Positions 19,980-31,135 of a DNA stretch of 48,494 nucleotides are shown here, piece by piece. The notes beneath the pieces were generated by a model. The model had not been told where the DNA came from. It saw only the letters and a list, made by a program, of their open reading frames with translations, and made no database searches. Each line of letters starts with the position of its first letter. Positions within the stretch are counted from its first letter, which is position 1. Origin of the DNA: Chara braunii (lineage: Eukaryota > Streptophyta > Charophyceae > Charales > Characeae); NCBI GenBank assembly GCA_003427395.1, contig BFEA01000029.1, forward strand, positions 4,237,481 to 4,285,974. The letters are read 5' to 3'. The position numbers and the translations under genes were made by a program.

Positions 19980-22790
19980 CCATCCCAGCGGGTCCATCAC
20001 AGGGTACGCACGGTTAACGCCCTGCAATCGAACCCGCACGCGAATCGACTCATTGGGGGACTGAGGTCCCAAGCACGACCCGTCGTCGGTCGACTAGGAC
20101 GTATTCCACTCACCACGCGTTACACCATACTAAAAATTAAAATACACACACAAAAATAGAACTCTCCTAGTCCTTTCAGTGTCGGACCCATAACCTTTTA
20201 ACACGGAAATCCGTTAGGTGTCGCCCGCAAGACTCGAGATAAAATTGTGTGGGTGCTAGGCCTTTCTCATATCGACCAGCAATGCACGCATACGCATGCA
20301 GTCGCAACGATGAAGTACTATGTGCTACCAACAATCCTACGACCCTCGATAATCTCGGAGGTCACGTTTCGACACTCAAGTCTCGGCTGACACGCACCTT
20401 GAGGGGTTAATCTCTCGACACTAGACAACCGCCAAGGCGGTTGATCATCACACCCTCTTCTGCACCATGCGGAGAGTGGGTGGTACACAGGTTCCGGCCT
20501 GTGGTGGCAGTCATCTCTCGTGGCTTAGGAGGAAAACTCCATCATCCAGGGCCTGGAGAGAAATTAAGGGGTTTGACTTTGACAGTTGTCACGGACTGCA
20601 ACGTCCAACCATAACAACTCTAAAAAGTAAAGGGTGAAGGGAATCTATTTTTTCTCTCAAGACATAGTTTGTTTAACTCTCGCACACAGTGATAGCAGAC
20701 CGTACGGATACTAAATGTATGTGTAAGTGAGAATGTATACATATACATACATGAGGGGTTATGAGATATGTTGCTATCACTTTTCACAACCACTGCAAGG
20801 TTTCCTTCAACCATTATAGTTATGCTAAGCAAGGGTAGTTCAAACAATCAAGTCGAAGCTTGTGTGGCATCAGACGATCACTCTCACAACAATTGCGTGG
20901 CTTGTCCATCCGCATTCACACAATACTCAGACTATCACCAAACTCAATTCAAAGATCTTATAAGCATACCTGCAATCGCACAGAGTTCAAACAACAATAT
21001 GACACGTACTAAGGGAGCCAACTTTATTGCTTTCTGTGACTCACACCCTGCCTTATGCATCCAAACCCCAACAAATTTTCACGATCCCTCAATAAAGGTA
21101 CTCAGCCTTTAGAAATGGCCACTTAAAAAAAAAATTGGGTGAAAACCCTAAAAAATATAAAAACCCATAAGAGCCAAGGCCTTAGGTTGAGATGCAGAAG
21201 CAGAGAAATTATGTCGTAAACCGACCTGTTATCAAAAGATAACAGAAACGTAATCCTTCATAGGGTCAGACCGAACAAGTCAAGCCTTCAATCGAATCCA
21301 TAGACCTGCATTACAGTTCAAGTCAAAGCGGACCAATACTATGTTTAAGACAAATGGAGGACATGTTCCATGTCGTAGCCTAACTCCTCTAGTAATTTTT
21401 TCCTTACCTTCTTCCATTGGGTTTCAGACATTACTGAAAATATTGGTAGCATCTCCCTTAGTCAGGGTAGTTTGTCAAATTTTTCCTAGCAGAAAATAAT
21501 CTAACTTCTCAAATTCTACAGAATTTCGGCAGCGCTTCCCGTATAAAAAACGTTTTTTCAAAATTTTCAGGTGTTCAAAAACGATTGACTCTTTCAGATT
21601 TGTAAAAATTTCGGAAGCGCTTCCCGTAGGAACAGGAGAATGCCAAGATTTATACAAAGTTGAAAATGCAAAGACAACGTACACATATACTTGAGACTAA
21701 CTTCTAACACTTACTTGATAGTTAGAACTGAAGATAGTTTACACGATCCCCCTTTGAAGATGGTATCGTGAGCTATCACTAGTCCCAACTTCCAGTAAGG
21801 TCATTCTTATCATATCCCAATTTTCCCTCCCATTGTCCATTTCAGCTACCTATAACTCCAACACTCAGCGAGCATCTAAAGCGACTAAGCTATCAAAAAT
21901 AATACCCTAGAGATAAACCTCAAAAACATACATAGGTAAGTGCAATAACATTTTTCACCAACCCTCAGGTTTCTTTCCATGTCACATAATTCATTCAAAA
22001 ACCCTCGTTATCTCTTTTTTACCCTTCCTTACATAAGACATAGGATCAACCAACCCAACTTATGGATGTGACTGACCTGCCAGTTTATATGACTAGGCCA
22101 CACAAACTTATGGTGCTCTAACCTGGTAAAAGAAGTATACGTAAGACATAGGACCAAACCACACCAACTTATGGTGTGACCAGTTTCTGCCTAAACGATC
22201 GACATAAGGCGTATCACTGGGCCGCACCAACTTATGGTGAGGTTGGTCAGCCTGAACATTCGGCATACACAAAAAGTTGAACCTCCTCAACTTATGAGGG
22301 GTCAGTCTTAGCCTGAACAACGACAAAAGGCATATGACCAGGACACACTCACTTATGATGTGCCTAGCCAGCCCAAACAACGACATATGGTGTAGAACTA
22401 GACTACCCGACTTATGAGTAGTCCAGCCCAGCCTAGACAAAACCACATGCGTGAATGACCGAACAACCCGCAACTTATGTCTTCGTCAAGCCTTCTCAAT
22501 ACAACCATGTTCAATGAATAAACATAAGGCATAAAACTCACCACACCAACTTATGGTGTGATTAGCCTCTGCGTGAACAATTGACTTAAGGCGTATGATC
22601 GGGCCGCACCAACTTATGGTGAGGCCGGTCAGCCTGGACATTTGACATACACGAAATAACTGAGCCACCTCAACTTATGAGGGGTCCAACCTCTTCCTGA
22701 ACAAATAACGAAAGGCATATGACCAGGACACACCAACTTATGATGTGTCTGGCCAACCCACAGTACGATGACATATGGTGTTGTCGAGCG
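19980..22790 (+). repeat. Composite repeat copy 1
   Basis: Collinear with copy 2. In order: a head (19980-20640) containing CTGAGGTCCCAAGC and GGTTTGACTTTGACAGTTG; a middle part with GTCGTAAACCGAC and a perfect hairpin CTGTTATC/GATAACAG (21226-21245); modules with CGCTTCCCGTA (21532, 21617); and the AACTTAT hairpin array from about 22045. No protein coding is apparent. The class of element is unknown. Confidence 0.75.
22045..22765 (+). repeat. AACTTAT hairpin array I
   Basis: Twelve units have loop starts at 22057, 22105, 22166, 22229, 22289, 22350, 22409, 22472, 22548, 22611, 22672 and 22735, mostly 59-63 bp apart. The loop is AACTTAT or one change from it. Stems differ but usually stay paired: CACACC/GGTGTG, CACC/GGTG, CCTC/GAGG, and GACTAC/GTAGTC. 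The unit beginning CCAGGACACA closes with TGTGTCTGG. Confidence 0.85.
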
Positions 22791-23097
22791 CATCGGTCCG
22801 GCACCGCACCAGGGCAGCGCGGGACCCTCCTGGCCGCGTCACGCAGGAGTTGGTTTAAATCCTTCGTCGCAAAATATGCATGTGGAGCTTCCTCAAGCCG
22901 CTCCGGCCGGGTGCGCCAGCCATACCTCTCGCGAGCCCCTACGACAGGATAGGGCCTACGCGAGGCACGACTTACCTACACCTTACGGGAGTTGTCACCT
23001 CCCTTCGGTGGGTGTATCCCCACCGAGCTACCAGTCCACAGTATGAAAGTTAATCAGTTGCGATCGCAGAGGTGGACCAGCCGATGGCGTTTCTCGT
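22791..23097. other. GC-rich spacer between composite repeat copies
   Basis: No gene. It contains a hairpin CGGTGGG/CCCACCG around 23000-23025. GGTTTAAATCC at 22853 looks like a B box but has no A box at the right distance. Confidence 0.45.
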
Positions 23098-23537
23098 TCG
23101 CTGTAGCATAGGGGGTACGCGCGGTAATACGCCTCTATCGGACCCGCGTGCGAATTGGCATCCTGGGGGGCTGAGGTCCCAAGCGCGACCCGTCGTCGGT
23201 CAACTAGGACGCATCCCACACACCACGCGCACACCATTTTACGAACACAAAAATAAAACACGCACACACACACATACAAAACAACACAATACAGACAACG
23301 TGACAATGCTCCTAGCCCCTCGGTGGCCAGCCCATAACTTTCCAACGTGGAAATCGAAAAGGCGTCGCGCGTGAGACTTAGTATAAAACCGCGCGGATGC
23401 AGGGCTAACTCATATCGACTCGCAATGCAAGCGTACGCAAGCGGTCGCAATGATGGCGTACCATGTAGCACCCATACTTATGCGGTCCTCTTTAATCTCG
23501 AGGGTCGCATTTGATACTCAATTGTCGGCTGACACGC

Positions 23538-23657
23538 NNNNNNNNNNNNNNNNNNNNNNNNNNNNNNNNNNNNNNNNNNNNNNNNNNNNNNNNNNNNNNN
23601 NNNNNNNNNNNNNNNNNNNNNNNNNNNNNNNNNNNNNNNNNNNNNNNNNNNNNNNNN
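23538..23657. other. Assembly gap (120 N)
   Basis: Undetermined bases. The 34 bp before the gap (23504-23537) are identical to the 34 bp after it (23658-23691). The gap probably joins two overlapping contig ends rather than spanning missing sequence. Confidence 0.9.
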
Positions 23658-25177
23658 GTCGCATTTGATACTCAATTGTCGGCTGACACGCGCCTTGAGG
23701 CCCTGGGGGTCGCAATGATGGCGTACCATGTAGCACCCATACTTATGCGGTCGTCTTTAATTTATCGACGCTGGACAACCGCCAAGCGCGGTTGAAGACA
23801 ACACACCCTCTTCTGCACTTTGTGCAGAGCGGGTGGTACACAGGTCCATACATGTGGTGGCAGTCGTTTTTTGCGGCCCTGGGGGTAAGTCCTACCCCAG
23901 GCCTGCAAAAGTCAAGGGGTTTGACTTTGACAGTTGCCACGGACTACAACTTCCAACTATAAATCGTAAAAAGCACAAATAGACCGAAGCCCCCCCCCCC
24001 TTTATCCCAAAAAGAAAACAAAGTCTTGGGATACTCTTCCCTTTTCACGTAGTGTCAGCGACTTGTAGTAATCCTAAGTATTCGCGCGTATGTGCGGGCC
24101 CCTTTTGATCCCATAACTTTTAAACGTCAGGGCGGCGAATCATCGCGCGCGGGATTTTAATATAAAGTCGTGCAGCTGCGGGTCAGTCTCATACCAACCA
24201 ACGATGCCAACCATACGTGGTAGTCGCGGCTCTGGCCTCGTGATATTGAATGGCTGAAGGAATATATCGTAAGGGGTTACCCCACACGATATTGAACGGC
24301 TGAAGGACATGTCGTTCGGCCTTCGCGACATTTCCGCCTTCAGGGTGGGGTGCCTCGATGGGCAAAGCGAATAGGTCATGCGTGAGGGGAAACCCCTCCA
24401 CTGCAGAGCCTAGGGCTTGGGATGTCCTGAACAAGGACCTTGAATCCCGGCCCAGGACCAACGTCCGACTAAGAAAATCTTCAAGAAGCAAAGCAAAATA
24501 AAAGGAAGGGTCTTCCTTGGGCCTCTCAGTCTTGGGTCCCTCACAACCATACGTATATATGTGATCGCAGGCAACGCAATCCAGTATCTGATTCATAGCA
24601 CATACCTGCAAATCACATCAACGAGTCAATCAACAGCCCACTCACTACACGAAGTCAACCCCAACCATCTTCAACACTCATACCCCTCGCTTTAGCCATG
24701 CAAGCCCCAACCTCCTGTTTAACCGATCTTAATTAAATACTCGGTACCTTTGTTAAATGACCATTCAATAAAAGTCTGGGTGAAACCTTAATGAAACAAT
24801 GAAATTCACCAGGGCTACAGTTTCTTAGGTTGAGTGTGGAGGGTGAGTTGGAATTGAGTCGTAAACCGACGAATCATCAACCGACATGTTATCAGTGATA
24901 ACAGATGATGATCCTCAAGGGATTAAGATGAATCTAGTCCGGATCTTGAATCAAACGATCAGGAGGGTCTGTAACACATGACAGGTCAATGCCCCAGGCT
25001 GAATGTTATAAGTTCATGAAGAACAGTCTCCATATCGTGATCTTATCCAAGTCATTCTTAGTTAACTGTATATAAGCCTACCTCTAAGCAGTATGGTAAA
25101 ATCTCCCCTGATCAGAGTGGACTATCAGAATCGCCTCCTGTCAAAAATATAATCGATCTCCTTTAAACTAAGAAAAT

Positions 25178-25695
25178 TTCGGCAGCGCTTCCCGTAGGAA
25201 AAGTGTCTTTCCATAATTTATATAAGTCTAAATGTGAAAGCAAAGATAAACTTTTAATTCTGGAAAGTCCAATTTTGTCAAACTCCCTGAATTAGTAAAA
25301 ATTTGGGCAGCACTCCCTTTAGAAAGGGAGACTTTCCTGATTTACACTAAGTCAGATATGAACTCAAAAGACGACTTGAGTTCAACTTAGACAATATTTA
25401 AGCAACTCCTTAGTTTTGCAGCACTCCCTTTAGAAAAGTGTTTTTCAAAATTTATACAAGGCTAAGTCCAGAAATTGAAAGTAATTTTGACTTATCAAAG
25501 TCCAATTTTGTCCAACTCCCTGAATTAGCAAAAATTTGGGCAGCACTCCCTTTAGAAAAGGAGACTTTCCAGATTTTTACTAATTCAGATATAAGAAAAG
25601 ACAAAGTCGAACTTTTGACAAGTCAAAATTTAACTAACTCCTTGGATTTGTAAAAATTTCGGCAGTGCTTCCCGTAGGAAAAGTAGCTTGCTAAG
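25178..25695 (+). repeat. Hairpin modules of the CTTCCCGTAGGAA / CTCCCTTTAGAAAGGG type
   Basis: Five modules about 120 bp apart follow an AAAATTT(C/G)GGCAG lead. Versions include TTCC-CGTA-GGAA (25188-25200, 25668-25681) and the stronger hairpin CTCCCTTT-AG-AAAGGGAG (25313-25330). Two related modules in copy 1 lie at 21532 and 21617. Confidence 0.7.
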
Positions 25696-25924
25696 ATTTA
25701 TACAAGTCAAAAGATCCCAGAAAATGCAAGAATTGATCTAAGTATAAAAAAAGTTACTACAAAAAATGCAGGAATTGACACTAACTTCTATGGCTCTAGC
25801 ACGTGGCGAGCAACTAATGCAAGCTAGACCACAAAGGTAAGTACTCTCACCAGCCCCAAATCAACTCGAACAAACAATAGTTCATGGTCTTTCAATGATT
25901 TAACCCTTATATCCAGCTTACATA

Positions 25925-26890
25925 AGGCATAGGTCAGGCCGCCTGAAGTTACAGAGCGCGCCCAACTTAGCCAGGCCTAGAGTCAGAATACCTAAACTTA
26001 TAGAGCGTTCTGACTTGGCCAAGTATATACGAACAGAGGGCACAACTACTTTTGTCTTCTTTGGGCACATGACTAGACCACTCTAGTTGCCCTGAACTGT
26101 TTAAAGTATCCAAGTTATATATACTTGTCTTCACCTATCTCTTCTAAGGCTGCATATGACTGAACTTAACTTAAGCTCAGTCTGCCCCAGTTTACCACCA
26201 GTTTTATTCTTAGTTATACTCTCTTCAATTTGTGGTATGGCTATTGTCAGACCACCTAAACTTATAGAACAGTCTGATTAGCTCGTTCTTAGATAGAATA
26301 GTAGTGAAGTATAGCCAAATTATAACCATTGGCTTCCAGCATGTGCGAGGCTTTGAGCCAGACCCCCTGAATTTACAGAAGGGTCTAGCGCTCTGCCAAG
26401 TTTTTTTCTCTCTGAACCATCATGTATGTGGCATCGAGTCAGACCCCCTGAACTTACAGAAGGATCTGCCCCTTTGCCAAGGTTATTTCTTCAAAATAAA
26501 GAGCAGGAAGGGACTGAGCCACCTGAACTTACAGAACAGCTCGGCCTCCTCGTTCAGAAACAAAAAAAAACTTAGGAAAACCCAAAAAAACAAAGCAACT
26601 CAAGACACCAAAACTTATTGAGCGCCCAGAGTCCCTAAAAATCAAGCGCAATCAAACCCTTTACAGGTCAGAGCAGTCAGGCCACCTGAACTTACAGAGC
26701 AGCCCGACCCTCCATACAAGCCATAGCACTGGGTATCCCCAAACTTATGGGGACATCCTAGCCTCCAGAGCAATCAAACCCCCTAAACTTATAGAAGGGT
26801 CTGCTGCTCCATGCAACCCAAAGTAAACAAAGCACTGGGTCTCCCCAAACTTATGGGGACCTCCCAGCCTTAATGACCCAGCCAACCACC
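25925..26890 (+). repeat. AACTTA hairpin array II
   Basis: About ten units have loop starts near 25945, 25994, 26258, 26370, 26451, 26526, 26689, 26742, 26786 and 26848. Stems include GTCAGAA/TTCTGAC, CAGAC/GTCTG, AGACCC/GGGTCT, GAGC/GCTC and TCCCC/GGGGA, the last extended by CTGGG/CCCAG. Here an inner CTG/CAG or CTA/TAG often encloses the loop. Spacing is less regular than in array I. Confidence 0.8.
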
Positions 26891-27132
26891 AAGCAGAACA
26901 ACCCACCATCCTGCCTTTCCCCCCCCCAGATGCAGTTCTTTCGAACAGTCACACAGTCAATAAAGTTGAAATTGAAACTTGAACAGACATTCCTTTACTT
27001 AGTCTTGTTCAGTGTCCTGAATAGTCAAACCAAAAATAGAGTAGGGTTGCACATCATATATTCAGTCAGCGATGCAATGGGTAATGCAGATAGGGGTTAT
27101 ATCTTGGGTGTATAGAGGGAAAAGCGAATGGT

Positions 27133-27480
27133 TACCTGTCAGCTCCCTGCCTCCAGAGCCTCGCCTAGGCTCAGGCAAAGCTCCCGCAATCGGTGGGTGG
27201 ACTCCCCACAGAGTCTTGATGCGGTCCTCCGGGTTGCAATCCCGCCTGCCGCCTTCCCCTCAGAACAAGACCAGACTTAGAGTAAGAAGGATAGACGAAG
27301 AAGGATAGAGAAATAGGATAGAGGAAGAAGGCTTGAAACTCTCAGATACAAGAGGGGTGCTCTCAGACTCACTGGAGAGGGCCTTGTAATCTTTAGCTCC
27401 TGAGGGCCCCGCAATGGCGGCCAAATAGTATCAGCTTGGCCAATTTCTGAATTGAGTCTGCCGAAATCAACCCCTTGACG
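27133..27480 (+). repeat. Composite repeat tail module (copy 2)
   Basis: Shares with 32235-32500 the phrases CTGCCTCCA, GCAATCGGTGGGTGGAC, GGTTGCAATCCCGC, GACTTAGAGTAAGAAGG, GGAGAGGGCCTTG and AATGGCGGCCAA, in the same order. It follows the hairpin array by about 240 bp in both copies. No coding sequence is recognised. Confidence 0.8.
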
Positions 27481-27490
27481 AGCTCCCGAA

Positions 27491-29739
27491 CACCCCAATG
27501 ACCCCTTATTTGTCTGGTCCGATCATCTCCCCTCGTCTCAGCCCCCCTTTCCTCGTCTCAACACCTCCCCTCTGCCTGTTTGCGGTCACACAGTAGTTTA
27601 CAACAGCCCATATACGCAGCGGCAGTGCTCAATGGCAGCCCCCCTGCTGCTTGTAGCCGCATGCCGTAATTCGCAGTACTTGCCATTACTGTTGTGGCAG
27701 AACTTGGTTGAGGCAACAATCGAACGCACAACGGTCAACAATTCACAATCCAATCTCGGTGACCACCGATCAAACCAACAGAAAAGATGGCCACTCCTTG
27801 TCCTCCGTTACAGTCTACAGTCCGAGGCCCAGCTGCAATCTCTGATTTCCAGCCATAGTGCTGGCTTTCACAGCGGCATTGCCCGAAATCCCAGCATCAA
27901 CAGTCATTCGTCGCAGCTGTGTACAGGCACCCAGTGAGAACACTCACCTTTGACCACAACAGCAGTGCCCCAGTTTCAAACAACAGCGGTTGGTAGCCAG
28001 GCTTTGAGCACGGTAAGACTTGAACCGCCGTCTTAGCAATCCTTGTGGCTGCAGCACCAGGCTAACAGGCAAGCCCCTCCACTCGTCAGGCTGTGTGACT
28101 CATTAGCTAGCTGGTAAGCCTTCCGCCCCGCAACCAAGTAGTACCGCAGCAATCCCCACCAACAGGATTATACCTGGTTTAAAGTTGGGAACGGTACCAA
28201 CAGTTCTCTCTCAACGGGTGCAGCAGTGTTAGTCACTAGCCAACGAGCACAGCCGTAGCATGCAGTGGCGGGCAATGACTTACCCTCCTTCGCTGCTCGA
28301 TAAGGCGGCGCAAAACCACCCCCATTCACAGTCGGTTCTCCTAGCACGTCCTACCCCCCCCCGTAAGCATGCCTTGGCTCAGTCAGGTAAGTACAGTCTG
28401 CCCATTATCACTTCGCCTGGATCTGAAGGTAGCATATGGCCAGGCACATACTTCCTCAAGGAATCCAACCATCCATAAGTGGAGGGAGGTATCAGGGCGC
28501 TGGAACAGCCAGCTGCAGGCGGGACTTACGATGACATACCTCGAGGAAGAAATCACCCTCACCCTACCTCGCAGCTAGCCTCACGCTACTTTGTTTTGGG
28601 GCAGAGTACAAAATTTGAATGAACCTGTCCCCTAAGAACGACCAGCTTCACCCCCCCCCAACGATTAACCATTCCTCCGGCGCAGTTTATTTATTAACTT
28701 CCTCAAAAGTTAATCACTGAACTCTAAATCTAACACCGCCACTGCTCGTCCCGAAACCTCTACTTTGACTCTTTCCCCGCTCGATTCTATCAGGAATTAA
28801 GTGGTAACTCGTTTCTTCTACCTCGCTGCTCTTCCCTCCGCCATAGCCTATTGCGCACGTAGTTTTTTTTTCTTTCTCTCTTTTTCTACCAACACTCTAT
28901 TAATTCTGACTCCGAAATCGAAGTCGCCTGGCCGGAAAAACCCTATCTACAGCTCTCCCTGCCCCGCGCTCACCAGGAAATGGGCGAAATTCAACAATTT
29001 CCCTCCACCATAACCCTGCCACCTCTGAATGAATCTAGCACTATTCCCCGTCCCGGTTCACTCGGCTTTTTAACACTTCGCTCCCCCTCACGCTCACCTC
29101 GTTCTCCTCTGCCCTCGCCTGCATCCTGCCTGTCTCCCCGCCGTCGCTTCGCTATTCCCCTGCGCTGCCTCCCGCTACCCCGCTGTAGCCGCTCTCGGCA
29201 CCATGCTGTCTCCTGCCCGCATGCACCCTGGCGCGGAACCTGGCCAGGTTCCTTCCTTTCTTCCCTGCCCGACAGCTACTCCGACCGGTCCGCCTTCCCT
29301 TCCGCTACACCACCCGTCATCTCCAATCCCTCTCTCTCTCTCTTAGTACTCAGTAGTAAGGCGCAACCTTCTCTCTCTCCCCCCCCGTTGCGCCCCACCG
29401 TAGAGTGCACCTCGACGTGACCTCAGGCCAGGTCCGTTCCCGCTCTCGCACCTTCCTTCCTTTGTCAACATTGAGCCGACAGCATTTGCGGCAGCCCGGT
29501 ACTCTCACCCACTCCGCTATCCGCCTTGCCTGTCCATCACCTACGGCTCACAGCCGCGTGCCCCGCTACCTACCTCGCCTACTACCGCTAACGCTCGCTG
29601 GTTTGCACCTCACTGAGTGATAGCTCGCCGACTCACAGAGCATGAGCACCCAAAAGAAACTGGCGGGAGTAGTGAAGTCAGTTACAAAAACAAAAACGAG
29701 GGAGTCACCCTCATTTTATTCACACTCCCTTGCCTCGCA
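27491..29739. other. Unassigned, C-rich sequence
   Basis: No gene, repeat or RNA could be supported. Long open frames in 28980-29620 reflect C-rich composition and have no recognisable domain. Several short hairpins are present but show no pattern. Confidence 0.5.
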
Positions 29740-29796
29740 AAACTTAGCCAGTCCCTACTATAGTGTTCCTGATTTTTCCCGAAAGACTTCTATCGC
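29740..29796 (-). pseudogene. Very degenerate U6-like fragment
   Basis: Minus-strand sequence with GTCTTTCGGG followed by AAAAATCAGGAACACTATAG. It resembles the U6 5' stem-loop and the following region with a short deletion. Weak on its own; credible only because of the two better copies nearby. Confidence 0.3.
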
Positions 29797-29924
29797 GGCA
29801 ATGCCCCCGGTACCGAGGCCACACGGGCTTAGTGTCGGGCCCAGCACTGGAGAGCCTCCGTGATCCCCCCTGTCCCGGGCCGCTTCTCCACTTTCGTTAT
29901 GGCGCCCGCGCTTAGCCCCTTCTA

Positions 29925-29980
29925 GCCTTTCTCAGCGCTTGGCCCCCTTTTGCTTCTGGGTTCATTCCCGGAATTACCAA
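29925..29980 (-). pseudogene. Possible 25S rRNA-like fragment
   Basis: Plus-strand GCTTCTGGGTTCATTCCCG resembles the reverse complement of a conserved 25S segment that contains GGGATGAACCGGAAGC. The flanks are too diverged to be sure. Confidence 0.25.
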
Positions 29981-29989
29981 TGCCGGTCT

Positions 29990-30056
29990 GGCGTGATGGC
30001 CACGCTAATCCTATCCGTATCGTTCCAATTTTAACAGATGTCCCGAAGTACTTTTC
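29990..30056 (-). pseudogene. U6 snRNA 5' fragment (first)
   Basis: On the minus strand: TACTTCGGGACATCTGTTAA, then AAATTGGAACGATACGGATA and GGATTAGCGTGGCC. This covers about the first 55 nucleotides of U6, with the ACAGAGA box altered, and U6 similarity then stops. No poly-A tail is visible. Confidence 0.75.
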
Positions 30057-30146
30057 CTAACGGTTGGCACCTCAAGGCGCTTCCAAAGGCCATCCGGCCT
30101 TTTCCTTTTCCTCCCCGCCTTACGAGCGCCATCCTCGTACGGCGGC

Positions 30147-30211
30147 CAAGCTGGCCTCGCTAATCTTCTCTATACCGCTCCAATTTTCAACGGGTGTCCC
30201 GAAGGACAAAC
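30147..30211 (-). pseudogene. U6 snRNA 5' fragment (second)
   Basis: On the minus strand: GTCCTTCGGGACACCCGTTG, then AAAATTGGAGCGGTATAGAG and AAGATTAGCGAGGCC. Like the copy 150 bp away, it matches U6 from nucleotide 1 to about 55 and then diverges at the same place. Confidence 0.78.
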
Positions 30212-30284
30212 GCCCCGGCCACGCCCACAACAACTCGCCACGACGGTTTTTACCCATCAGGTTCGACCACAGTCCCGTATTTCC

Positions 30285-31135
30285 AACGATTCGCGGGCGT
30301 ACCCATGGTGTCTTCGCGCCCACCTACGGACGCGATAAATAATAGTAACTAAATAAAATTGGAAATAATATATATATATATATAGAAACAGCGAGCGGTA
30401 GCCGAGTAGGGACCACGACACCCCTTTCAGCCTGCCCGTCAGCCCCACGCTCGGCCCCGTGGCAGCAAAAGGCGAGGGGGATAGTCCCATAGGCCCATCA
30501 ACCCCTCGAGCCTTTTCGCCACGCTCCTCCGCTCCCTTGCTGCATACCGTTAGCCTCGATCCTTGCGTCTGCTGCGTACCAGTCCGGTGCTATAACCTAT
30601 AGGGTTGAGCCCAAACCTGGTACCAGCAGGCCTGACTCACCTTATAAAGAGGTAGCGCACGGCCCTTGGGGCCAAGGAAACGCCCTATGCCACTTCCCGG
30701 CTCACACTTGCACAAAGGACTACCCAAAACTCACGTCGGACTACCGACCTCGCCGCGGCTACCCGTCCTTAGCCAAATCCATCAGGTCCCATCAGCGTAA
30801 GTCCACACCGGCCCCCCGAACCGTCTACCGCATCCCACGTGACCAGGGAAAAACGCACTCATAGGTTAATCAGTTTGATCAAACAGAAATGACATACGTC
30901 GTCCGAAATCCACGCCACGCCTGCTATTCGTAATCAAACCAAGGAGAAAAACCGCGCGCGCCTCAAACTTGCGCGCCCGCACTCCCTCTAATCTGACCAC
31001 GCACTTAGTCATTGTAGCCTTCAGACATCGCTGCGTCTCGCGCAGCACATTTGAAACTTTAGACTTAGCTTATTTTCTGTCATTTGCAAAAACCAGGGCG
31101 GATACCCTTATAAGGGTATTCGCACCGACAGCGTA
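30285..31135. repeat. Q repeat copy 1
   Basis: Collinear with 34845-35885. Shared features are CGCGGGCGTACC, an AT-rich TAAATAATA segment, GGGGGATAGTCCCA followed by CAACCCCTC, a CTCTCTAATC-like segment, and an end with the palindrome ATACCCTTATAAGGGTAT (31109-31126) followed by CCGACA. The AACTTAT array III starts immediately after. Type unknown. Confidence 0.65.

Larger units (their letters stand above)
23098..27490 (+). repeat. Composite repeat copy 2, longest
   Basis: Head (23098-23990, interrupted by an assembly gap), a second head-like segment near 24100-24210, and the middle part with GTCGTAAACCGAC and hairpin TGTTATC/GATAACA (24887-24903). Then come CTTCCCGTAGG-type modules (25180-25680), AACTTA hairpin array II (25925-26890), and a tail at 27133-27480. 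The same order in copies 1 and 3 shows that this is one family. The head includes a long hairpin GGCC(C)TGGGG.../...CCCCAGGCC (about 23874-23903). Confidence 0.75.

Noticed and set aside
28005-28075. tRNA-like minus-strand sequence with GGTTCAAGTC
   Set aside because: A-box to B-box spacing is too short and the cloverleaf does not form.
28980-29620. Pro/Ser/Arg-rich open frames as host genes
   Set aside because: C-rich composition keeps several frames open; no domain, start context or splice pattern supports a gene.
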